The notes under the pieces: model-generated
The model's database searches: none
Told to the model about the DNA's origin: nothing
Seen by the model: the letters and a program-made list of their open reading frames with translations, nothing else
From: an uncultured bacterium
GTDB taxonomy: Bacteria > Verrucomicrobiota > Kiritimatiellia > RFP12 > UBA1067
Length of the DNA stretch: 63,248 nucleotides
NCBI GenBank assembly: GCA_902801025.1
Contig: CADCGZ010000031.1
Coordinates: 1-63,248, forward strand
Reading direction: 5' to 3'
Program-made: the position numbers and the translations under genes
In this document: positions 8,147 through 17,917 of the stretch, one piece after another
Position numbering within the stretch: position 1 is the first letter of the stretch
Layout of the letters: every line of letters begins with the position of its first letter

Positions 8147-10285
8147 TCAGCCCTTAAATCCGTTTTCCTGGCACCGTCGGTAAAGCCCGAAAAGCGCCTT
8201 GCACGCAAAGTCAGGAGGAAGACCGCCTCGAGCCGCAGTTGTTAAGGCTGACTGTTCCTTCGGCAGCAGACCGACTTTCCGATTTTCATATGCAAACTGG
8301 CGCACCTCAGACCAGAACGCTACACCTTTCTCGACAACAAAACGCTGTAGCTCAACGCCGCTCAACAATCGACCGACTTCCTGAGCCTGTTTGTCTGTTC
8401 GAGACTTTGCGACGTTCGTGACCAGAAGTCGCTTGACATCGCCGAGAGCGGCAAGATCCAGCGACACATGGTTTGGCATAGCTTCCCAGAAATTCTTTTG
8501 TTTGCATCTTTGGGTGAAGTTAGTGACGCCACTTCTGACATTTACTATTTCATCGTAGACTAATTTCGTCAACTTGACGAATATCTTTTTAAGGAGCGGC
8601 GGCAAGTCCTGATTACGCCATATAATGTCGAAGTTAAGTGAGTATTCTGGATATTGCGTCGTGAGAAGTTCCTTCAGCATCGCGATGGAATATGTCACAA
8701 TGTTCGCTCTGAACGAACCGGTATACCAAGGTTGTTCGCTAACGATTGCTCCGACCTGATTGTACATTATTGCGAGCGACACCGTATCCTTGAAATACTG
8801 CGGATTGTTGAGTTTTGCGCGTTCAGACTCCCCCTTATCCCAAAGGGAAGAAACCTCCTGCGCGAATGCTTGGAAGTTAGATTGTGCGCCCTTGCTTACC
8901 AAATACGGCTTGCCGTCCCAGCTGTAACGGAATTTCGCCAAGTCAGTCTTCGTAATCTTCTGCTTTGTCGGATATTCTTTCTTGAACGCCTCGCGTTTGG
9001 CTTTAGTCATCTTCATCTGCCTTTGGATGTATTGCCCACGCGCACGCTCGTAGAACCAATAGGAACGTATCTGTCCCGGCGATGTCGCAGGAGCTGGCGT
9101 CATCTCGGAAATCTTCTCAATCGCTACATGGAATGGATGGGTGGAGAAGAAGTCTGCGTCCGATACCTTGTTCTGCTGATTTGAAGCTCTTGAAATAGTA
9201 GCCAGCAGATTCTGCTTAGCATCTGCGTCCATCTCATTCCTCGTCACCGTCAACTTCATCAGAACATTAATCTTAGAAAGGTCAGCCTTATCCGAGAACC
9301 TTGCATTGGAAAGGCTGGCCGTGGTCTGTCCGCCATTGATTATCTGAAACTCCTCTGCATAAGAGAGATTACCGAAAGCGTCAAATCTCACATTAGATGC
9401 GGTGACGGATATTCCGTTGTTGAAAGCGAAGAACTGTTCTGGTGCTCGTAGGATTGTTTCTCGTATTTTCTTGTTGACGGCGCCTTTTGTGGACAAGAAC
9501 GAGCGAACATTTCCTTCAAGTAGCCTCGCCCCGTATTCGTCATAAATATCTGCAAGAACAACACCCGGGATTACGCCCATGTAACTCTCATAGTGAAACT
9601 GATTCACCCCGCTTGATTCGCCAGCCGAGACGCAATGAACCACAAGAGGCTTGAACTCCTCGAAGTCAATTTGAAGAGTGCCGCGCCCCTCGCCAGCAAT
9701 TGTCAACCCGTAAATTGAGACAATATCATAGGCAAAAAGTTCCACAGGCTTTCCGTTAATATCTGGGAATTTTGCTTTGCGAACATTATCCGTTACGACA
9801 CCATCGGTCAAAAGATAAATCCGAAATTTTCTGATTGACGATTCCGTATTGCCCATGTGGCTGTCCATAAGCTCAATGCAGTCGACATAGTCTGTCGCAT
9901 CAGAAGCGTTCTCCTTGAGTTGCTTTCTGTCGACAATAAAGTTTATGGCAGCCTCTACGGCTGGACGCACATCTGGCAAGCCCATTCTCTCCGGAACTTC
10001 ATCACCGCCATATTTCGTGACAAATAGGTTTAAGAACCCATCGACGGCAGAAAACGAATATCCGTTGATGTGACAATGCCTTCTTCCGGGAAGCCCATTA
10101 TCAAAGAAAGCCGGATTGTAGTCATCGATCAATTCTGACTGTTCCAACTCAAAAGTCGCCCTCTCTGCGAAGGCCTCTTCGCCGGTCTTTCCGTTCAATG
10201 CAAGTTCGTTCTGAATGTCAATAAGCAGCTCGTCGCGATATTCCAGAGCGTCCTGCTCCATCTGCTTTTTCTTGTCAATGGTCAT
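8147..10285 (-). CDS. AIPR family (abortive infection phage resistance) protein
   Basis: A 712-residue protein with the AIPR core, seen as FAFNNGISVTASNV followed by FQIINGGQTTASL around residues 285-325. The family was named from plasmid abortive-infection loci and occurs next to Z1, DUF4420 and MORC genes. Its biochemical role is not established. The stop codon of the DUF4420 gene overlaps its start in an ATGA arrangement, and GGAGG lies 7 nt upstream, so translation is probably coupled. The protein is long and mostly soluble, with no predicted membrane segment. Confidence 0.88.
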   Translation of the reverse strand: MTIDKKKQMEQDALEYRDELLIDIQNELALNGKTGEEAFAERATFELEQSELIDDYNPAFFDNGLPGRRHCHINGYSFSAVDGFLNLFVTKYGGDEVPERMGLPDVRPAVEAAINFIVDRKQLKENASDATDYVDCIELMDSHMGNTESSIRKFRIYLLTDGVVTDNVRKAKFPDINGKPVELFAYDIVSIYGLTIAGEGRGTLQIDFEEFKPLVVHCVSAGESSGVNQFHYESYMGVIPGVVLADIYDEYGARLLEGNVRSFLSTKGAVNKKIRETILRAPEQFFAFNNGISVTASNVRFDAFGNLSYAEEFQIINGGQTTASLSNARFSDKADLSKINVLMKLTVTRNEMDADAKQNLLATISRASNQQNKVSDADFFSTHPFHVAIEKISEMTPAPATSPGQIRSYWFYERARGQYIQRQMKMTKAKREAFKKEYPTKQKITKTDLAKFRYSWDGKPYLVSKGAQSNFQAFAQEVSSLWDKGESERAKLNNPQYFKDTVSLAIMYNQVGAIVSEQPWYTGSFRANIVTYSIAMLKELLTTQYPEYSLNFDIIWRNQDLPPLLKKIFVKLTKLVYDEIVNVRSGVTNFTQRCKQKNFWEAMPNHVSLDLAALGDVKRLLVTNVAKSRTDKQAQEVGRLLSGVELQRFVVEKGVAFWSEVRQFAYENRKVGLLPKEQSALTTAARGGLPPDFACKALFGLYRRCQENGFKG

Positions 10286-11220
10286 TGTCCGTCCTCCTTA
10301 AATGCTTCGATTGCAGGAAGGCTTATGGAATATTGGCATGCTGTTATGGCGGGATTGACACCTTCCCTGCGAAGGCACGGAAACTGCGAGTCAACTCTGT
10401 AGAAATCGCGACTGTATGTCTTAAACTTCTTTTTTTGATATTCTGTCTCCGTGTCAACATACTTGGACAGCAACAACTTGTTTTCGAGCAAAGTCCGTTC
10501 CGCAACATTTGTTGCGGTCTCTCTCGCCTTGTCGACGACATCTTTCAGAGAATAGGCATCTTCTTTGTTTTCTGGTGCCTGGTCTATCTTGTAGACGATG
10601 AGACTACCGTCCATCGCCGCATCAAGCTGTTCTATCGACGAGATGCTTATTGTCGTCGAACTAACCTTGCAACTCTTGATCTCCGCCCAGTGGTCGAAGA
10701 ATTCAAAATCCTTGTCTAACATGAAAGGCCCAACCCAAGCGTCTATAGCCGCTCCGAATCCCTTTTTCTCCGCAAAATAGACAAGTGCCATGAGTTCAGC
10801 CGCAAGGCCCTGCTGCTCTTGCAATGACATGACACCAGGACGCGTTCCCTTGAGGAGCGCTAACCAAGCAGAGAATCGCGACAGGAGGTTCATCAACGCT
10901 AGATCTCTAGTCTCCTTCCTTGTGGCCTCAAATAGATCGTAGCAGAGAGTATTGAACACATCTCTGTGTTCCGGCGAAAGCAGGGAAAATGAAAGACAGG
11001 CCTTACTGTTACTCATAAACGAGCGCACATGTATCTGGGCGGTGGATGGTATATCGGAAACACTGAACGTTTTACCGATGTCTTCAATCAGTAACGTCGG
11101 ACGACTTAGATTGTCGAGTCCGAAAAATACCGAGAGCGGCAAATCGGGATCTACGATGAAATACTTTTGCGGGGATTTCTCCACCGCAGTAATTCTAGCC
11201 ATGAATGTCTTGAAGTCCAT
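10282..11220 (-). CDS. DUF4420-type PD-(D/E)XK nuclease
   Basis: A 312-residue protein from the ATG at 11220, which has GGAGGAGGA upstream; a longer in-frame start at 11241 lies inside the Z1 gene. The likely nuclease core is around residues 155-215: a helix with AELMALVYFAEKKGFG, then DAWVGPFMLDKDFEFFDHWAEIKSCKV, giving an acidic residue plus an E-x-K pair. This pattern fits the DUF4420 family, which occurs with Z1 helicases. Probably the main DNA-cutting subunit of the system. It starts 2 nt past the Z1 stop and overlaps the AIPR start by 4 nt. Confidence 0.85.
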   Translation of the reverse strand: MDFKTFMARITAVEKSPQKYFIVDPDLPLSVFFGLDNLSRPTLLIEDIGKTFSVSDIPSTAQIHVRSFMSNSKACLSFSLLSPEHRDVFNTLCYDLFEATRKETRDLALMNLLSRFSAWLALLKGTRPGVMSLQEQQGLAAELMALVYFAEKKGFGAAIDAWVGPFMLDKDFEFFDHWAEIKSCKVSSTTISISSIEQLDAAMDGSLIVYKIDQAPENKEDAYSLKDVVDKARETATNVAERTLLENKLLLSKYVDTETEYQKKKFKTYSRDFYRVDSQFPCLRREGVNPAITACQYSISLPAIEAFKEDGQ

Positions 11221-11221
11221 T

Positions 11222-13906
11222 TCAGTCCTCCTCCTCGGCATTTAGGTAGTCCTGCAACGAGCTCTCTTCATAGGCTCGTTTGGTAAAGAAATATTCCTGT
11301 TCAACCTGATCGTCTTTCGATCCAGGGAAACCAAAGCTCAACGCGAAGAACGACTTCGTTTTGGGCATTTCAGACCCCTTACATGGTTCGCTCATCTCAA
11401 CATACTGTACCACCAGCAACGGCCTACGTCCTGACGCCTTTGCCTTGACGAGAAATCTCTCGTCCGGCGGCTCGCGGTTTTCATGCCCCTTTACCGACTG
11501 ATAAGCCCTAACCACCTGCCTTGCGTCTGCCGGAGTCAGAATGTACCGCATCGCACCTCCCGAGGTGACTTTCAACTTCGTTCCGCTGATCATGACTTCC
11601 CGCGTAGAACTGACGACTGCAAGCATTCGCCGGGCCTTGCGGATATTCAGCGGCAACGGCGCATCTTCCGGTCCGGCATAAGCCGCATCGCCAGCCTTGG
11701 CAACCGGAATTGCCACGTCCCAATTCGATCCAAGGTTAGAGATGTATTCTGCAATTTGGGGGACCATGAAGCCGAAACTCATCATCCCCGCCTTGAATTT
11801 GGACAACATCTTCGTGACCTCTTCCGGCGGGACATTCCGCAAGAACCGCATATTGTCCCACACGATGTCTTTTTCAAGCAACCCAATGTTGTTGCTGATA
11901 AAAGAACAAACTGCCTTGTCGTTTTCACCGGTCACATCTGGATCGTTCTTGATTCGCGGCGTTTCAACAGCGTGACCTGCCAGGACAATTGGGAAGCTGA
12001 TACGGGTTGCCGTCCGCATTTTATTACGCGCAGTTGGCAACATTGCACCTGGCGACTTCCTGATCTTGAACGCAAAATCCTTAGGAGAGCCGTCTTGCTC
12101 AACGATCTGATGGAACATTTCAGACAGATCTTCGGAAATGTCGCTTGCGTATCCGAAGTTATCAACGGCGTTTTGAGGCATCCACACACGAACAAGACTT
12201 TGGTAGATTCCGCGATATCCGCACCAGCGCCCCATCTGCAGTAGCGTGTCACTCATCATGGTATTGCGACGGAAGTAGCTCACGACGAGGCCTTCCAGCG
12301 TCAACCCTCTGGAAAGAGCATTCCCACCGATGACAATGTAGCGTTTGTCTGCATCCGAATAATCGAGCGCCTTAACTGTCTTGCCGCTATTAACGACAAC
12401 CGTTTCAATGGTCTTGATCGAATCGAGCAATATGGTCTTGAGGAACTTATTCCATGCCATTCCTTCACATGCACGACTAAGGCCATACTCGTCCCAAATA
12501 TCATGAAGCTGCTTCAGCTCTGGAATTCGCTCCGCCTTCTTTGGATCACCACAGTAATTCGATACTCGGGACACAAGGCGTTTCACATAATCCTCAATGT
12601 GACTGAGCAAGCGATTCTGTATGGCTACAAAACGGCTGACGTGAATCATCATCGAGCGATGCCCGATGTGATCGCCGGACTGTCCGATAACATCCATTAC
12701 GCCATTTACGAGTAGGAAGTAGCCGATGGCGGTCTGCAACGACTTCGGCAGGTCCTCGCTAGGGTACTCATTTTTCTTGTGCGTTGTCGGGAGCCACAGC
12801 TCAATGTCATCAATGATTTTAAGGTATGGTGCACCAGGGTCAAATAGTTTTGCTGCCCCGAAGTAGTTTGACGGCGTGGTCAGCCGGTACACGAAGCTGC
12901 GCGGAAACAGATCGTCCGCGACCACCTTGTCCTCGGTGTCGGGATCAATAAACACATTTGCAAATGGCGTCGCTGTTATCCCAACATACGAGGATCGCGT
13001 GAAGGATTTCAGAATCTTGCGGATCAGCTCATTCGTGCGAGTGGGGTTCGCCTCTTCTGAGAGCTTCTTTGTGTTGATGGAGGCATTATCCGCCTCGTCG
13101 TCGATGAACAACAGGGGCCAAGGGAGCGTGACGTCACCTTGCTCAGACACGGTTTTAACGCCTTTCTGAAGCCACTTATAAAGGTGTTGCAGGACGGACA
13201 CGTTCTTCTTGACGACGCAAAGCACTGGAACATCGTCACGAAAGACATGAACAGGGTTCTCCCCTTGTTGCTTTCTAAAGTCGTATGTTGCGCCCGTAAG
13301 TTTGACAACCTGCTTAAGAGGCAGAAGGTTTATGAATTCTTTCTCAAGACGGCCTTGGGTCTGACGACGGAGTTTTTCTATGATGCCTGCAGTAATGATA
13401 ATCACCCGATAACCCGCATCGGCGGCCTTATTGCACAACGCGATGAAGTTCGCCGTCTTGCCAGACTGGATATCACCCATTACAAGCCCGCGAATATTGA
13501 ACTTGGGGCTCCTGGGGTTACCCAGGTGGTTCATGATTGCATCAGAACTCTTATCAAGTTCACGGATGACATTCGGGCTCCATTGCTTTTGGCGAAGCTT
13601 CGCCAAGTAGGCGGTAAACCACTCATCATGATCAGCCTTGATTTTGGTAAACCAGTCCTTTGCTTGCGCATTATACTCCGCGCCATCCACAATGCACTCA
13701 TCCTCTGGTTTGTACACACCGACAAGTGCGATAAGCTTGCGAACAATCAAAGCTATCTCGTCGGCAGAAAGGCCCGGGAATCGAGACGCCTCCTTTGCCA
13801 CCGCCTCCTCGATCTGCTGCTCCGTTAGGTTCTCGGTCGTCTCGTCGTTGCTATAGACGACGCACAACCATTCGAGAATCATTCGTCCCTGTCTAGACAG
13901 TACCAT
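11222..13906 (-). CDS. Z1-domain superfamily II helicase
   Basis: An 894-residue protein. Walker A is MGDIQSGKT near residues 143-151. The DEAD-like Walker B is LLFIDDEADN. The Z1 hallmark appears around residues 550-610 as GGNALSRGLTLEGL, followed by LLQMGRWCGYR, which is a helicase motif VI-like arginine finger. It would use ATP to move on or remodel DNA for the partner nuclease. The start at 13906 is chosen because GGAGG sits 9 nt upstream; it overlaps the MORC gene by 14 nt. The frame is open further upstream but without a ribosome-binding site. Confidence 0.9.
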   Translation of the reverse strand: MVLSRQGRMILEWLCVVYSNDETTENLTEQQIEEAVAKEASRFPGLSADEIALIVRKLIALVGVYKPEDECIVDGAEYNAQAKDWFTKIKADHDEWFTAYLAKLRQKQWSPNVIRELDKSSDAIMNHLGNPRSPKFNIRGLVMGDIQSGKTANFIALCNKAADAGYRVIIITAGIIEKLRRQTQGRLEKEFINLLPLKQVVKLTGATYDFRKQQGENPVHVFRDDVPVLCVVKKNVSVLQHLYKWLQKGVKTVSEQGDVTLPWPLLFIDDEADNASINTKKLSEEANPTRTNELIRKILKSFTRSSYVGITATPFANVFIDPDTEDKVVADDLFPRSFVYRLTTPSNYFGAAKLFDPGAPYLKIIDDIELWLPTTHKKNEYPSEDLPKSLQTAIGYFLLVNGVMDVIGQSGDHIGHRSMMIHVSRFVAIQNRLLSHIEDYVKRLVSRVSNYCGDPKKAERIPELKQLHDIWDEYGLSRACEGMAWNKFLKTILLDSIKTIETVVVNSGKTVKALDYSDADKRYIVIGGNALSRGLTLEGLVVSYFRRNTMMSDTLLQMGRWCGYRGIYQSLVRVWMPQNAVDNFGYASDISEDLSEMFHQIVEQDGSPKDFAFKIRKSPGAMLPTARNKMRTATRISFPIVLAGHAVETPRIKNDPDVTGENDKAVCSFISNNIGLLEKDIVWDNMRFLRNVPPEEVTKMLSKFKAGMMSFGFMVPQIAEYISNLGSNWDVAIPVAKAGDAAYAGPEDAPLPLNIRKARRMLAVVSSTREVMISGTKLKVTSGGAMRYILTPADARQVVRAYQSVKGHENREPPDERFLVKAKASGRRPLLVVQYVEMSEPCKGSEMPKTKSFFALSFGFPGSKDDQVEQEYFFTKRAYEESSLQDYLNAEEED

Positions 13907-15371
13907 TGAGAATTTCCTCCTCTTTCTCACGAAGTTTCGCCGCGCGCAACACAAAAGGTTCGCTTTGAAGCATAGAGTGAAATGCGGTCTTTCGGGCATT
14001 GCCCGCCGGTATCATATTGACGAGGCCGGAAAGCATGTCGACCATCTCGTCTATCGAGAGTGGAACCTCATTTTCCATCTTCTGCTCACTACTTCTGCTG
14101 TAATAGATCACATCTACGGGAATCGTGCGCTCGAACAGTCGCAGAAGTTTCTCGGACACTCCCTGTGATTCCAACGCGGCCCTGACGACTGGATGTTTCC
14201 GATTCAGGCTCACCGCTGTAACGACACCATCTTTCACGGTGGATTCCCAAACCTGGGAGTCTTCCGAGCCTGCCTTCGCCTTTTTCCCGAACACTTCAAC
14301 ACGGATGGCATTCCTGCTCTGCTTCACCACCGAGTCAACGTATGCGCGCAAATGCGCAAGTATCTGCTTTGGCGGAATCGCAATGGACTTCTTGACGTCG
14401 AGCGACCACTTCATGTCGACGGAATTGGGGATGTCGACCTTAACGCGTGCAAGCTTAAAGAACTCCCCCTGTGCGCGAAGACCGTGCCAATTCCCGTATG
14501 TTATCAGCCGCTTGTTTCTGTATATGTAAAAACCCTGTGTTCGACGAAGTGTCTTGTCGGCACCCAGCAGACGGCGCATTTCATCGGTTAGTTCTTTTTC
14601 ATGCGGCAGGACAAATGCCTGCAATATGATTTTGTTCTTGCCTGAACCGAGTGATTGTGTCGCCTTGCATTGATGACCATGCTTCTCGCCTTGAACGTGT
14701 TGCAGAAATGGGTCTTTGGGTGTCAACAAGCGATCGTTGACGCGAATATTCAACTTCCTTATCCCGTCTTCGCCATAAAGATATCTATGAAACACAAGAG
14801 ACAAATGCTCCATTGCCTTGTGCATCTCGTCGTCAAAAGTCGTCTCGTCATATGAACCACCAAAATCGATATTTTGCCATACGACCAAAGTCCCACTCGC
14901 TCTGGAAGAGAGCGTGCCAACCAAAGGCAAATTCTCGATCTCTTTTTCAGTCAACTTTATTAGCGGCCACACCTCATCTTTATGATTGCGGATATAATCC
15001 AAATCCCATCTTTGGGCAAACATCCTCCCGTTCTTCTTAGAGACAACTGTCATTTTAGTGCATTGAGACATGGATGCTGTTTTGAGACCAAGCCCATAAC
15101 GCCCAAGATCCTTATCTGACCGTTCACGCGAAGGGTCTGACGAACCGTATTGCATGGCATTGGTCAGTTCTTCTTCTGTCATACCGCAACCATCATCTAT
15201 GATTGCAATATACGAATCGGCCGAGTCTATGAAATCTATGTTAACATTTCTTGCTTCTGCCGCGATAGAGTTGTCTATGAGGTCAGCTATAGCAGCCTCA
15301 AGGGAGTACCCTATGTGACGGGTAGCCGAAATAAGCGTATGCGCCCTTGGCGGTAAAGAAATCGTTTTCAT
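13893..15371 (-). CDS. MORC/paraMORC-type GHKL ATPase
   Basis: A 492-residue ATPase of the Hsp90/MutL/histidine kinase fold. The N-box is DLIDNS with Asn34, the G1 box is IDDGCGM at 58-64 and the G2 box is GRYGLGLKTAS at 90-100. The S5-like transducer domain follows to about residue 350. Prokaryotic MORC-like ATPases are known from conserved neighbourhoods with SF2 helicases, nucleases and methylases, predicted to be restriction-modification systems. It is the first gene of the operon, with GGAGGAG 7 nt before the ATG. The most likely promoter is in the repeat element at 15685-15790, about 400 nt upstream. Confidence 0.88.
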   Translation of the reverse strand: MKTISLPPRAHTLISATRHIGYSLEAAIADLIDNSIAAEARNVNIDFIDSADSYIAIIDDGCGMTEEELTNAMQYGSSDPSRERSDKDLGRYGLGLKTASMSQCTKMTVVSKKNGRMFAQRWDLDYIRNHKDEVWPLIKLTEKEIENLPLVGTLSSRASGTLVVWQNIDFGGSYDETTFDDEMHKAMEHLSLVFHRYLYGEDGIRKLNIRVNDRLLTPKDPFLQHVQGEKHGHQCKATQSLGSGKNKIILQAFVLPHEKELTDEMRRLLGADKTLRRTQGFYIYRNKRLITYGNWHGLRAQGEFFKLARVKVDIPNSVDMKWSLDVKKSIAIPPKQILAHLRAYVDSVVKQSRNAIRVEVFGKKAKAGSEDSQVWESTVKDGVVTAVSLNRKHPVVRAALESQGVSEKLLRLFERTIPVDVIYYSRSSEQKMENEVPLSIDEMVDMLSGLVNMIPAGNARKTAFHSMLQSEPFVLRAAKLREKEEEILNGTV

Positions 15372-15684
15372 CTATTATCTCCTCCCCGCACTCACGCGAA
15401 CAAACAAGAAATACTTATTCCAGCAGGAATCACATCCCTTGTTGTTCACGCCCTTCTCGCTGACGAACCACTCAGACATTTTTCATTATATTCCGCCTCT
15501 CGTTTGCAAACAAATAGGCGCACCCTTCTATTTTGGTTAGAGGGGCGCGCCTGCGGCATACTTCCAAGGCCTGCTACAGCCCACACAAATACACCGCAAG
15601 GCGACACCCCAAATTGACAATAGGGTACCGTCTTGCAAACCATGTTTTGTGCATTCAGAATGTAGCAGTTCTGGAAGACCGGTT

Positions 15685-15790
15685 TGCAACCGATGGCCGA
15701 TCCTGCCGGCCTCTCCGCGGCGGTTCTCGTCGGGGAGCTATGAGGTCAGATGCGTTCCCGTTTCTGACGATTAATATTATACCAAAATCC
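15685..15790 (-). promoter_or_regulatory. Shared promoter/leader element, copy 1 (upstream of MORC operon)
   Basis: Reads on the minus strand as TTTTGGTATAAT, then GTCAGA, a 12-nt loop containing CGGGAACG, then TCTGAC, then CTCATAGCTCCCCGACGAGAACC and a GC-rich tail ending GGATCGGCCATCGG. Three related copies lie at 20071-20150, 22296-22370 and 24561-24668, each before a minus-strand accessory gene. The -10 is at 15776-15781. Confidence 0.7.
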
Positions 15791-15856
15791 AGCTTCTCCC
15801 GCCGAAGAAAACAGAGGATAATCCGCGGCGTTTCGCGCGACCTGGCGGAATGTTTT

Positions 15857-15886
15857 AGACAGGATTTACAGGATTAACAGGATTTT
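15857..15886. repeat. Nine-bp periodic repeat, ACAGGATTT type, in the 15.4-16.5 kb gap
   Basis: Three 9-bp units, ACAGGATTT, ACAGGATTA and ACAGGATTT, in tandem. The gap 15372-16506 has no convincing gene. It holds the shared promoter element at 15685-15790, this array, and a composite repeat near 16430-16485 that includes a CTTTGCGTT array. Confidence 0.65.
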
Positions 15887-16429
15887 GGGGATTGGAGCGC
15901 TTGCGCGCGACCACGAAACGCGGCGCATCTGACGCGCGGCTAACGCCGCTTGAGACGACGCGTCGACGCCGAGGCTTGAAGGTCGCGAGGTGGTTCAGTT
16001 GGCTTTACAGGGATTGCTCTGCGTGGGCGACCTTCGCCCGTCGTCTACGCGTCGTCTTGACCTTCGGTCCGCGTCAGATGCCCGCGGCACGAAAGCCGTC
16101 TTCACGGCACGCGAAAACGCCCCTGCGGGGCTACACGAAAGAGTGGCGAAAGGTGACGTGTGTTGCCTCCGCCATAGATATGAACTTGTAAGAAATCTTT
16201 ACAAGTTGAAGCCGCCTCCAGTTCGTTGCATGACTTTTTCGTGTCTGTTCGTGCACCGCGCAGGCGGTTTTCGTGTCCGGCGGGCAGGTCGAGCCCGACA
16301 GGGCGCGACGGATGCGCCGCGACGGACGAGACGAAGTCTCAAGTCCGAGCGCGGTGCATCCGCCGCGGATCGCCGCAGGCGATTCGACATGCCCGGCCGG
16401 TTTTCGTGGTCGCGCGCCAGCGCTCACCC

Positions 16430-16485
16430 TTCTCCCCATCCCAACTCCTTTGCGAACTTTGCGTTCTTTGCGGCTAAAACCATTG
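16430..16485. repeat. Composite dispersed repeat with CTTTGCGTT units, copy 1
   Basis: The segment CCCAACTCCTTTGCG is followed by 9-bp units CTTTGCGTT and CTTTGCGGC and then AAAACC. Related copies are near 18990-19060, 20208-20240, 21395-21470 and 22430-22456. Two of the copies are preceded by a GGGGCGAAGCCCC-like mini-hairpin. No coding potential. Confidence 0.6.
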
Positions 16486-16506
16486 AAAAGAGCAACCACC
16501 TCCTTT

Positions 16507-17031
16507 TCATGTGTGGAATCCGATCGGCTCGCGTTTTTCAGGCAGGGCCGGCATCAGCGTATAGATGATCGTGTCTATTGAGCGCTCGGCGGCGGTCATG
16601 CGCTTCTCAAGCTTCGCGATCCGCTTGTCGCGCACAAGCCCCCGCAGGAGGAATTCCTTCAGGACACCTGATGCCCACCGCCTGAACAATACTCCTCGCC
16701 GCGAATTGACCCTATACCCAATGGATATTATCATATCAAGGTTGTAGAAGTCTATCAGACGAGACACATGCCGCTTGCCTTCCAATCGAACTACTCGAAT
16801 TTTTCGAGTAGTTGCCAGGCCCTCAAGCTCGCCCGACTTGGTCACCTCCTGTATGTGATACGTAATTGTATTTTCCGCGCACCCGAACAGGAATCCCATC
16901 TGCTTCTGCGTAAGCCAGATCGTCTCGTCTTCCAGCCACACATCGAGCTGCGGCATGCCGGCTTCGTCGAACTTGACGATTTCGCCAGATTCCGACACGG
17001 CCTTCGCTTCGTTTACCTTTTTTGCCTTCAT
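16507..17031 (-). CDS. RhuM family protein
   Basis: A 174-residue RhuM-type protein. The family was named after a Salmonella pathogenicity-island gene, but its molecular role is unclear. Typical features are present: WLEDETIWLTQKQMGFLFGCAENTITYHI near residues 30-58, a helix-turn-helix-like segment, then FYNLDMIISIGYRVNSRRGVLFRRWAS and a coiled-coil-like C-terminus. The ATG at 17031 has AAAGGA upstream. The coding sequence contains a palindrome at 789-813 of this kilobase (16789-16813) with 11-bp perfect arms AACTACTCGAA. A PhoB-like repeat promoter lies at 17182-17225, about 150 nt upstream. Confidence 0.82.
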   Translation of the reverse strand: MKAKKVNEAKAVSESGEIVKFDEAGMPQLDVWLEDETIWLTQKQMGFLFGCAENTITYHIQEVTKSGELEGLATTRKIRVVRLEGKRHVSRLIDFYNLDMIISIGYRVNSRRGVLFRRWASGVLKEFLLRGLVRDKRIAKLEKRMTAAERSIDTIIYTLMPALPEKREPIGFHT

Positions 17032-17181
17032 ATGCCCATTCCTTTCTGCGCTATAATATTGTTTATCCGTGTAGAACGCATATCTTACCGTCACTGGCAG
17101 TATATGCATTTTTTGCATAAACTGAATCTCTATCCAATTCGCCTTCTTTAAATGCGTATGCTCCTTTCTTTTGATGCGGGC

Positions 17182-17225
17182 ATTATCGCATAATAGGAGC
17201 AACGTATGGTTAAGACATCGTTAAG
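17182..17225 (-). promoter_or_regulatory. PhoB-like direct-repeat promoter before the RhuM gene at 17031
   Basis: On the minus strand: CTTAACGAT at 17225-17217, CTTAACCAT at 17214-17206 (11-bp period), an 18-bp spacer, then GATAAT at 17187-17182. Two other promoters in the window have exactly the same layout. Confidence 0.65.
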
Positions 17226-17285
17226 ACTTTGGCCGTGTAGAACGTGGAGAACGTGTAGCGCGTGGAAACGGGCGGGACATACAAT

Positions 17286-17329
17286 CTTAACGATAGCTTA
17301 ACGATAACTCGACATGAATATGAGATAAT
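17286..17329 (+). promoter_or_regulatory. PhoB-like direct-repeat promoter before the RhuM gene at 17359
   Basis: CTTAACGAT at 17286-17294 and again at 17297-17305 (11-bp period), then 18 bp, then GATAAT at 17324-17329. The repeats take the place of a normal -35, as at OmpR-family class II activator sites. It is divergent from the copy at 17182-17225. Between the two lie GTGTAGAAC-type 9-bp units near 17233-17262. Confidence 0.68.
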
Positions 17330-17358
17330 GTACCCATCTCAACGAAAGGAGAAAATAC

Positions 17359-17910
17359 ATGGAAAAGCAAATCGTGGTTTACAAGGCGGCGAATGACATC
17401 AGCCTTGAGGTTCAGACGGACGGCGAGACCGTCTGGTTGACACAGGAGCAGATGTGCCTGCTGTTCGGACGGACTCAACCTGTAATAGCCAGGCATATTG
17501 CCAACATATTCCGTGAAGGTGAATTAACGAAAGAAGTGGTATATGCAAAATTTGCATACACCACTCGACACGGCGCCATCGACGGGAAGACTCAGACCAA
17601 AGAAGTCGGCCTATACAACCTCGATGTTGTCATTTCTGTCGGATATCGCGTCAAGTCAATCCAGGGAACTAGATTTAGACAGTGGGCGACGAGGATTCTC
17701 CGCGAGATGCTGCTGAACAGGCTCGACGAGATCAAGCGCATTGCCAAGCTTGAGCGACGAATGGATTCAGCCGAAGGCGACATCAAGCAGATCAAAGGCG
17801 GCGTGTCTTATCTCGTCCAGCAGCTCTCCGCGCCGCCGGAACAGCCGCGCCGCCGCATAGGATTCGGATGTGACGACGATACACCTTCAAAGCCGTACGG
17901 GAAAGCATAG
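17359..17910 (+). CDS. RhuM family protein
   Basis: A 183-residue second RhuM-type protein, on the plus strand. It shows TDGETVWLTQEQMCLLFGRTQPVIARHI, then YAKFAYTTRHGAIDGKTQTKEVGLYNLD and ISVGYRVKSIQGTRFRQWATRIL, all matching the family pattern, followed by a helical basic segment. The start has AAAGGAG upstream. A palindrome with 14-bp arms (13 matched, one-base centre) spans 17536-17564 and encodes VVYAKFAYTT. The PhoB-like promoter at 17286-17329 gives a leader of about 25 nt. It converges on the response-regulator gene, with 7 nt between the stops. Confidence 0.84.
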   Translation: MEKQIVVYKAANDISLEVQTDGETVWLTQEQMCLLFGRTQPVIARHIANIFREGELTKEVVYAKFAYTTRHGAIDGKTQTKEVGLYNLDVVISVGYRVKSIQGTRFRQWATRILREMLLNRLDEIKRIAKLERRMDSAEGDIKQIKGGVSYLVQQLSAPPEQPRRRIGFGCDDDTPSKPYGKA

Positions 17911-17917
17911 CCGGAAC

